From Burkholderiaceae bacterium (GTDB taxonomy: Bacteria > Pseudomonadota > Gammaproteobacteria > Burkholderiales > Burkholderiaceae_E): DNA of 64,000 nt. The notes beneath the pieces are model-generated. The model saw only the letters and a program-made list of their open reading frames with translations, ran no database searches and was not told the origin of the DNA. A program made the position numbers and the translations under genes. Location: positions 1-64,000 of the forward strand of contig JAMLIN010000015.1 of assembly GCA_023954135.1 (NCBI GenBank), read 5' to 3'. Positions within the stretch are counted from its first letter, which is position 1, and every line of letters starts with the position of its first letter. Below are positions 58,909 through 64,000 of the stretch, piece by piece.

Positions 58909-59435
58909 CGCGGGGCTTTCGACGGGATCCGGCTGCCGGCGCTTCGGCATGCGTTCGCTCACCCGTCACCCCGTCCGCCGGATTCAGCCTGATCGAGTTG
59001 CTGGTGGCAACGGCGATCCTGGCGGCGCTGGCGAGCGTGACCCTGCCCGTTGCCGAAGTGGCATTCCGCCACACCCAGGAGCGCGAGCTGCGCCTGGCCC
59101 TGCGGACGATCCGCGCCGCCCTGGATCGCTACAAGGAGGCATCCGATCGAGGCCGAATCGCCAGGGCCGCCGATGCCTCCGGCTACCCGCCCACCCTTCG
59201 GTCCCTGGTCGACGGCGAGGTGGACGCCACCGACCCGGCCGGCCGGCGGATCTACTTTCTTCGCAGAGTTCCGCGAGATCCGTTCGCCGATTCCGCGATC
59301 GCCGCGGCCGACAGCTGGGGGCTGAGGAGCTACGCCAGCACGGCCTTCGACCCGAAGCCGGGGGCGGATGTGTTCGATGTCCATTCGACATCGCAGCGCA
59401 CCGGATCCGACGGAGTCCCTTACCGTGAATGGTAG
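58905..59435 (+). CDS. gspG: Pseudopilin, GspG-like
   Basis: The 176-residue protein has a prepilin signal: a basic leader, then AG-FSLIELLVATAILAALAS, to be cut before Phe and methylated, with the conserved Glu at +5. The globular part contains LRTIRAALDRYKEASDRGRI and the Pro/Asp end LRRVPRDPFADS. A 26-residue leader is long but tolerated. It overlaps the secretin stop by four bases. No prepilin peptidase gene is in the window. Confidence 0.88.
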   Translation: MTRGFRRDPAAGASACVRSPVTPSAGFSLIELLVATAILAALASVTLPVAEVAFRHTQERELRLALRTIRAALDRYKEASDRGRIARAADASGYPPTLRSLVDGEVDATDPAGRRIYFLRRVPRDPFADSAIAAADSWGLRSYASTAFDPKPGADVFDVHSTSQRTGSDGVPYREW

Positions 59436-59817
59436 TCGGCGAGCCGGGCGGATTCGCGGATTCACGCTCATCGAGCTGATGGTCTGCCTGACGATCATCG
59501 GCGTCTTGCTGACCCTGGTGGCGCCACGGTACTTCCACACCATCGACCGGGTCGAGGAATCCGTGCTTCGCCAGAATCTCCTCACCACGCGGGATGCGAT
59601 AGACAAGTTCTTCGCCGACAAGGGGCGCTATCCGGATCGGCTCGATGAGCTGGTGTCCGGGAAGTATCTGAGGACGCTGCCGTACGACCCGGTCACCCGC
59701 AGCAGCGAAAGCTGGATACTCGTGGCGCCGGATTCGTCCCATGCCGGGAAGATCTTCGACCTGCGCAGCGGCGCGAAGCTGAAGACGAAGGATGGGCTCA
59801 ATGCGTCCGAGCTCTAA
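59425..59817 (+). CDS. Pseudopilin, GspG-like, second copy
   Basis: The 130-residue protein has the signal RG-FTLIELMVCLTIIGVLLTL and a GspG-like body, with KFFADKGRYPDRLDELVS and LRTLPYDPVTRSSESW. GTG start at 59425 with GGAG nine bases before; it overlaps the previous gene by 11 bases. Two GspG-like subunits are typical of these compact machines, one as major and one as minor pseudopilin. Confidence 0.88.
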   Translation: MNGSRRAGRIRGFTLIELMVCLTIIGVLLTLVAPRYFHTIDRVEESVLRQNLLTTRDAIDKFFADKGRYPDRLDELVSGKYLRTLPYDPVTRSSESWILVAPDSSHAGKIFDLRSGAKLKTKDGLNASEL

Positions 59818-59819
59818 CC

Positions 59820-60368
59820 GTGCCTGATTCCCGGCGAAACCAGTCCGGCGCGGTGCTCCTGCTGATGCTGTTCTGGGCCGCCATCGGCATGACCATGCTG
59901 ACGCTGACCGTCGAGGTCTATTCCGAGAGCGTGGTCCGCGACCGCAAGACCGAGCTGCTCCGGATCGGTGAGGAGTTCCGCCGGGGGATCGGGTCCTACT
60001 TCTTCGGGTCGCCGGGCACGGTCATGAACCTGCCGGTCCGGCTCGAGGATCTGGAAAGCGACCCCAGGATGCTGGTGATCACCCGCCATGTCAGACGGAT
60101 CTACAGGGATCCGATGACGGGGGAGTCGAAGTGGGGCGTGATCCGGCTTCGGGATGTTGCCGGGTGGTCGCCGCCCGCCGTCCTGCCGGGCATGGAATCC
60201 AGGACGTATGCCGCCGATCCTGAGGGAATCGTCGGCATCTACAGTCTTGGGTGGCCGCCGGATGGATCGACTAACGCCAATGCAGATCAACGGATTGGCC
60301 GAGGCCTGGATGAGGGAGGGCCAGTGTTCGCATTCGGAATTGGCGCACCGACGCGAGAGCCACGATGA
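59820..60368 (+). CDS. Pilin-associated secretion protein, 3' end possibly altered
   Basis: The 182-residue protein (GTG start) has a hydrophobic N-terminal helix (GAVLLLMLFWAAIGMTMLTL). The middle is typical of T2SS-associated proteins that follow gspG genes: RKTELLRIGEEFRRGIGSYF, LEDLESDPRMLVITRHVRRI and YRDPMTGESKWGVI. After about GIVGIYSLGW (60250) base composition changes and the sequence no longer looks like the family. The mobile cassette starts right after, so the true C terminus may have been replaced. Confidence 0.7.
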   Translation: MPDSRRNQSGAVLLLMLFWAAIGMTMLTLTVEVYSESVVRDRKTELLRIGEEFRRGIGSYFFGSPGTVMNLPVRLEDLESDPRMLVITRHVRRIYRDPMTGESKWGVIRLRDVAGWSPPAVLPGMESRTYAADPEGIVGIYSLGWPPDGSTNANADQRIGRGLDEGGPVFAFGIGAPTREPR

Positions 60369-60380
60369 AATAGTCAAACA

Positions 60381-61262
60381 CTAGACATCCGTGGACGACA
60401 TCTCGACGATTCTTGAAAACTCCTCCAGCACCTCAGGAAAGTGCTTCTGCATGTACTTCATGGCCTGATTGTTGTCCATGAGCTTGACGATGTAGCTCCG
60501 CGCCAGCATGAGGTTGAGCACGTCATCACTGTATGACTGCTCGGCGGACTTGTACCGCCCCTGCAGGTTAGTCATCTCGTGCTTCATTCGTGCAACCTGC
60601 TCCTGGGATAGCGCCACTGGCCGCGATGGCTTCCGACCGGCGACCAACATTGAATCCTGAGTTGCTGTCAGCAGACAGCGGACGTAGCTAGCTGTCACCG
60701 TATTCGCCGAAACCATCAGTTCTGCGCATTCGATCTGACGGGTGGGCTTCATCTGACGTAGTACCTGTGTGACCTCCGCGGAGAATGTCCTGTCCTTCAG
60801 AATCTCCACCACCTCAGCACAAATTCCATCCAGCAGGGAATTCTTCTTGCGCAGAAGACTAATGTCGATGCAGAGTCCCTTCGCGAGCTTTGCTGCCGGG
60901 ATGCCGCGATCTAACGCCCGGCGAATCATCATATGCTCCTGGACGGTCGAAAGGCGGTTGAGGTGATTGTTGTAGGTAAAAGACTCGTCATCTGTAGAAA
61001 CGAGACAGGCAATCTCCGCGTGGCCGAGTTCCTTGACGGCCTGCAGCCGCAGATGTCCGTCCAGAACCACATGCCGGCCCGACTTGCGGTCCGCCGACGT
61101 CACCGAGAGCGGCTCGATAAGGCCGATTTCGGCGATGGAAGCTCGAATCTGCCGAAACTTGTGTGACGAAATCAGTTTCTGACTCAAGCCTACCGATGGC
61201 AAGAGGCTTTCTACTCCAAGGACAAGCGGCTTCGGCAGGAAGCCCAGGGCAATGGATGTCAT
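60381..61262 (-). CDS. ParB/RepB-like protein 2 of the recombinase cassette
   Basis: The 293-residue protein has an N-terminal ParB/Srx-like domain (IRASIAEIGLIEPLSVTSAD, HVVLDGHLRLQAVKELGH). A C-terminal region of the RepB plasmid-partition type follows, with long helices ending MKYMQKHFPEVLEEFSRIV. Overlap with the next ParB-like gene (ATGA) marks an operon. Such twin ParB-like proteins with a serine recombinase form a recurring mobile trio. No ParA is present, so true partition is unlikely. GC content is lower than that of the core genes. Confidence 0.75.
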   Translation of the reverse strand: MTSIALGFLPKPLVLGVESLLPSVGLSQKLISSHKFRQIRASIAEIGLIEPLSVTSADRKSGRHVVLDGHLRLQAVKELGHAEIACLVSTDDESFTYNNHLNRLSTVQEHMMIRRALDRGIPAAKLAKGLCIDISLLRKKNSLLDGICAEVVEILKDRTFSAEVTQVLRQMKPTRQIECAELMVSANTVTASYVRCLLTATQDSMLVAGRKPSRPVALSQEQVARMKHEMTNLQGRYKSAEQSYSDDVLNLMLARSYIVKLMDNNQAMKYMQKHFPEVLEEFSRIVEMSSTDV

Positions 61263-62164
61263 CGTGAACCTCCATTGGTGGCCATCCGCTCCACCACATA
61301 CTTGGGAAGCGTGTCCAATCCTTCTAGACGGAGGACGTTCACGAAATTCTCGTCCTCTAACATCCGCCGCAGGGCAGCCAAGATAAAAAACAGCCTGTCT
61401 TGAACGAGGGCTGACTTGCGTACCATAAGAAGCTGTCGCTCCGTTTCCTTCTTGTATGCGCGAACGATGCTGGGCCCCGTCACATCCGGCTTTCTTCTCG
61501 GAGATGCACGTGCGATGGATGGCCCCAGAAACCGTCGACGCTCGACCAATCTCTTGGCATACATCAGTTGAGGTCCGCGCAGCTCCCCCGACTCATAAGC
61601 CGCCTGCATCGCCACCTGCACAGCCTTGTCGTCGTCACCCGCACCAACGATGTGAATGGCCACTGTGATAGGGATCTTTCCCTGTTCAACAGCGACCAAA
61701 AGGCGCTCTTCGCCCTTGTCGACCAGTTCGAGAATCTGACGCACGTAAGTTTCGTGCAGATCGGTCTTGCGAGAAATGTCTTTGACACTGCAGCCCTTGT
61801 CCCGAAGCAATGTGATGCCGCGCAGGAGCTCCAGCGGTTGGTGACGCCTGCGGGCAATGTTCTCGGCCAGACTCATGACAAAGGCATCCTCGTCCGATAC
61901 GAGCACCACCAATGCTGGAATGCGCGTCTCGCCAAGACGTTGGAACGCATTGAGCCGCCCTTCCCCACAAACGAGGACATAACGTTCGGCACCATCATCG
62001 CCAGGGCGCGGCGTAACCGTCACCGGTTTCTTCAGACCGACCGCGCCGATATTCTCCACGATAAGGTTGAACTTGCGCTGGTTCCGCTCTCGAGGATTGA
62101 GCACATCGATCCGGTCAAGCGGAATCATGCGCAGCTCACGAGGAGCTGATACGGTACCAGTCAT
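61259..62164 (-). CDS. ParB-like protein 1 of the recombinase cassette
   Basis: The 301-residue protein has a fuller ParB N-terminal domain. RIDVLNPRERNQRKFNLIVE and VCGEGRLNAFQRLGETRIPA (GEGR motif) lead to MSLAENIARRRHQPLELL, the arginine-patch segment, and a helix-turn-helix (CSVKDISRKTDLHETYVRQI). ParB domains of this kind bind and hydrolyse CTP. It overlaps both neighbours by four bases. Confidence 0.8.
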   Translation of the reverse strand: MTGTVSAPRELRMIPLDRIDVLNPRERNQRKFNLIVENIGAVGLKKPVTVTPRPGDDGAERYVLVCGEGRLNAFQRLGETRIPALVVLVSDEDAFVMSLAENIARRRHQPLELLRGITLLRDKGCSVKDISRKTDLHETYVRQILELVDKGEERLLVAVEQGKIPITVAIHIVGAGDDDKAVQVAMQAAYESGELRGPQLMYAKRLVERRRFLGPSIARASPRRKPDVTGPSIVRAYKKETERQLLMVRKSALVQDRLFFILAALRRMLEDENFVNVLRLEGLDTLPKYVVERMATNGGSR

Positions 62165-63720
62165 GCAGCCAATCTCACTCGAGAGCGAGCCGCCATGCCG
62201 TAAAGGTAGTCAAGCGTATCGAAGCGGAAGTTTTCCAGCTCCACCGGATTGCTCTCGCCCAAGCGAATGCGGGCAAGGCCGAAGTCGAGGCGCGGTAGCA
62301 GGTAGTAGTCCAAGGCAGCCTGATTGTCAGGCGCCAGCCGAACGACCACCGTCAGGTCGGGAGCCAACCCAGCATCGAACCGTACCTTCCAGAATAAACG
62401 ACCCGATTCTCGCCGCTGGCATCTCGCCAAGACAAGCGAGACCAGGAACTCGTCGTTCACGTTCAATAGGTCTGTGGACGGTTCGCGGCGGATCCGTCCG
62501 CCGAGCGCGGCCATCTGTTCCTGTGTCTGTGCCACGACACCTGGGTGCAGTCGCCGCAGCAGCCGATTGATCTCTATGTACTGAAAATCACGTGAGGGAA
62601 CGTAGCCGACCATCCGATACGCACGTACCAGGCTGCCGAATCGGTGAGCGTACACTGACGATGAAGGCATACCTTCTGTGGAGTTGATTATGAACCCCGA
62701 CAAGACTTGCCGGCTTTCGTACAGCTTGCGCAGTCTGTCGATCAGTTCTTCGTTGGTGAAGCGCCGAGAGCGAGCGCGAATGATGCCTTGTGCAGTGTAG
62801 AAATCCTCCTTCGTGACGATGGGGACGAACGCATCTTCCTTTCGTATCCACATCTCGGACGGGTTGACCACACGCAGCCTCCGCAACTTGAAGGACGCGC
62901 GGTTGTAGACATTCGTACCGATGTACTTCTCGTTGATTAGGATCTCGTGCACAGCCGCACGTGTCCAGTTCCGATTGAGATCGGCGTGAATGCCGGCGGC
63001 CTTCAGGCGCGCGGCAATCTCCGTTTCCGAGAAACCGTTGTCGATGAACCACCGGTAGATCTGCTGAACGATACGGACTTCATTTTCGGGTCCAGGAACC
63101 AGGACAACCCTATCCGTCTGCAAGCTTTTGCGCTCACCGCGGGCCAGTTCAAATTTCGGCCCTCCCGCCTGGTCCACAAGGAGCCGTCGCAAGCCGAACC
63201 CCGCCGAGCCGCCCTGTCGGAAGCCCATCTCGACGAGACGGCACTGTCCGGCGAAGACTTTGGCCGATAGCTCGCGACTGTACTCCCCGGCCATGGCCCG
63301 CTTGACGCCCTTGACGATGGTGGAGATTGGAGAACCATCATTCTCGAACTGCTCAGCGCAATAGGTGACCTGAATGCCGGCTCGCTTGCAGATGTACTCG
63401 TAGTACGCACTCTCGTCTGCGTCCTGAAAGCGCCCCCAGCGACTGACGTCGTAAACGAGGAGGATGGTGAAGTCTGCGATTCCTGATTCCACATCCTGGA
63501 TCAGCCGTTGCAGCGCAGGGCGACCAGCGATGTGCAGCCCGCTCTTGCCCTCGTCTGCGTAGGTCCTGACGACCTCGATGCCACGCTGCTCTGCGTACTC
63601 GCGAATCCTGGCAACCTGATTCCGCGTCGAGTACTGTTGATGCTCGGTAGACATGCGCACGTACTCGGCAGCACGAATACCCATTGCTTCTCTTGCCGAT
63701 AAGGAACCGTCTGACCCCAT
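62161..63720 (-). CDS. Large serine recombinase
   Basis: The 519-residue protein has a resolvase domain with nucleophile Ser24 in YVRMSTEHQQYS, VYDVSRWGRFQD and RPALQRLIQDVESG. The recombinase domain follows (GFGLRRLLVD, IYRWFIDNGFSETEIAARLK, AAVHEILINEKYIGTNVYNR). The zinc-ribbon expected in many phage integrases is not visible. The C-terminal half is helical and specific to this cassette type. It probably mobilises the segment. AGGAG lies ten bases before the ATG. Confidence 0.9.
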   Translation of the reverse strand: MGSDGSLSAREAMGIRAAEYVRMSTEHQQYSTRNQVARIREYAEQRGIEVVRTYADEGKSGLHIAGRPALQRLIQDVESGIADFTILLVYDVSRWGRFQDADESAYYEYICKRAGIQVTYCAEQFENDGSPISTIVKGVKRAMAGEYSRELSAKVFAGQCRLVEMGFRQGGSAGFGLRRLLVDQAGGPKFELARGERKSLQTDRVVLVPGPENEVRIVQQIYRWFIDNGFSETEIAARLKAAGIHADLNRNWTRAAVHEILINEKYIGTNVYNRASFKLRRLRVVNPSEMWIRKEDAFVPIVTKEDFYTAQGIIRARSRRFTNEELIDRLRKLYESRQVLSGFIINSTEGMPSSSVYAHRFGSLVRAYRMVGYVPSRDFQYIEINRLLRRLHPGVVAQTQEQMAALGGRIRREPSTDLLNVNDEFLVSLVLARCQRRESGRLFWKVRFDAGLAPDLTVVVRLAPDNQAALDYYLLPRLDFGLARIRLGESNPVELENFRFDTLDYLYGMAARSRVRLAA

Positions 63721-63850
63721 GGTGCTGCGCTCCTGATCTGAGCAGCCGTGAAGGCTGTTGCTTCTTTACCGGCGCCCAGGCAGCGATCACGATAACAGGC
63801 GGGCTTTCGGATTCCGATGAAGTCCTCTCTTTGCAATCCTGCCGCCGACC

Positions 63851-64000
63851 TTATGCAGGACCTATAAGCGTCAACTGAACCAGCCACTCCTGGCGTGTAC
63901 CTCTATAGTCAGGCTCGAGGCACATCAATCGGAACACGCCCTTTGACGGAATCCGCCATGTTGACGTGTCCCCCTTTGCAATCGAACCGTCTCCGCCGGC
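63851..64000 (-). CDS. 3' end of an unidentified gene running off the window
   Basis: The minus frame is open from the window edge to the TAA at 63851-63853. It encodes 49 residues including TWRIPSKGVFRLMCLEPDY and ending QEWLVQLTLIGPA. The sequence has a normal protein composition and lies upstream of the recombinase in the same direction, so it may be a further cassette gene. No family is recognised. The 130 bases between it and the recombinase show no gene. Confidence 0.4.
   Translation of the reverse strand, partial: AGGDGSIAKGDTSTWRIPSKGVFRLMCLEPDYRGTRQEWLVQLTLIGPA

Noticed and set aside
60280..60384. Plus-strand 34-codon frame (MQINGLAEAWMREG onward) overlapping the end of the last secretion gene
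   Set aside because: It reads like protein but has no ribosome site or stop context supporting a gene; it may be a scrap of the inserted cassette.
63350..63720. Recombinase N terminus as a phage integrase with adjacent attachment site
   Set aside because: No convincing inverted or direct repeat near 60370 or 63800 could be identified by eye, so no att site is called.

Overview
The window comes from a high-GC betaproteobacterium, most likely of the order Burkholderiales. Three things point there: the run yacG - mutT - DUF815 ATPase - argJ - secA - M23 peptidase - dciA - lpxC - peroxiredoxin - ftsZ, which is the usual betaproteobacterial neighbourhood of the division cluster; a TctC/Bug-family receptor next to tartrate genes; and a short G/C-rich dispersed repeat of a kind I associate with Burkholderiales. 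No species is claimed.

Region 1 (1-26.4 kb, mostly minus strand) is core genome. It holds the complete dcw cluster, read from high to low coordinates: mraZ, rsmH, ftsL, ftsI, murE, murF, mraY, murD, ftsW, murG, murC, ddl, ftsQ, ftsA, ftsZ. Most junctions overlap by 1-8 bases, and a good sigma70-type promoter lies upstream of mraZ. lpxC, the secretion ATPase SecA and a LytM-type peptidase follow, then argJ and the yacG/mutT/DUF815 trio.

Region 2 (26.7-34.2 kb) holds the RNase P RNA gene, a small FimV-like secreted protein, DUF3025-pyrC, and a tartrate/glycerate group (glycerate 2-kinase, TctC-type receptor, tartrate/D-malate-type dehydrogenase). A His/Pro-rich lipoprotein ends it.

Region 3 (34.2-37.0 kb) is a toxin-antitoxin island. 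A hipBA-like pair is bracketed by a 101-base direct repeat: one copy is a decayed vapBC junction, the other is part of an intact vapBC. Two copies of a ~72-base hairpin repeat sit in the hip locus, one of them in frame inside hipA. A third copy abuts the pyrC start.

Region 4 (37.0-50.0 kb, minus strand) is a polymorphic RHS toxin locus. A translationally coupled operon runs small ORF - degenerate ATP-grasp-like protein - SpvB/FG-GAP protein - PstS-like binding protein - 1212-residue RHS protein with signal peptide - immunity-like lipoprotein. Behind it is a graveyard of displaced RHS tips with their candidate immunity genes.

Region 5 (50.0-60.4 kb, plus strand) is divergent from the RHS operon. 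It encodes a second, intact-looking ATP-grasp protein, a GNAT/FeeM-like acyltransferase and a compact type II secretion/MSHA-like machine: GspF, GspE, PilM/N/O/P-like proteins, a lipoprotein secretin with a cohesin-like tail, two pseudopilins and a pilin-associated protein. The RHS-operon proteins carry Sec signals and the machine is the kind that exports folded periplasmic proteins. The paralogous ATP-grasp genes face each other across one intergenic region. I therefore infer that regions 4 and 5 form one functional unit: a Sec/T2SS-exported RHS-SpvB toxin with dedicated ATP-grasp/acyltransferase enzymes. This is the most novel feature of the window.

Region 6 (60.4-64.0 kb, minus strand) is a lower-GC mobile cassette: two ParB/RepB-like proteins, a large serine recombinase, and the 3' end of an unidentified gene running off the window.
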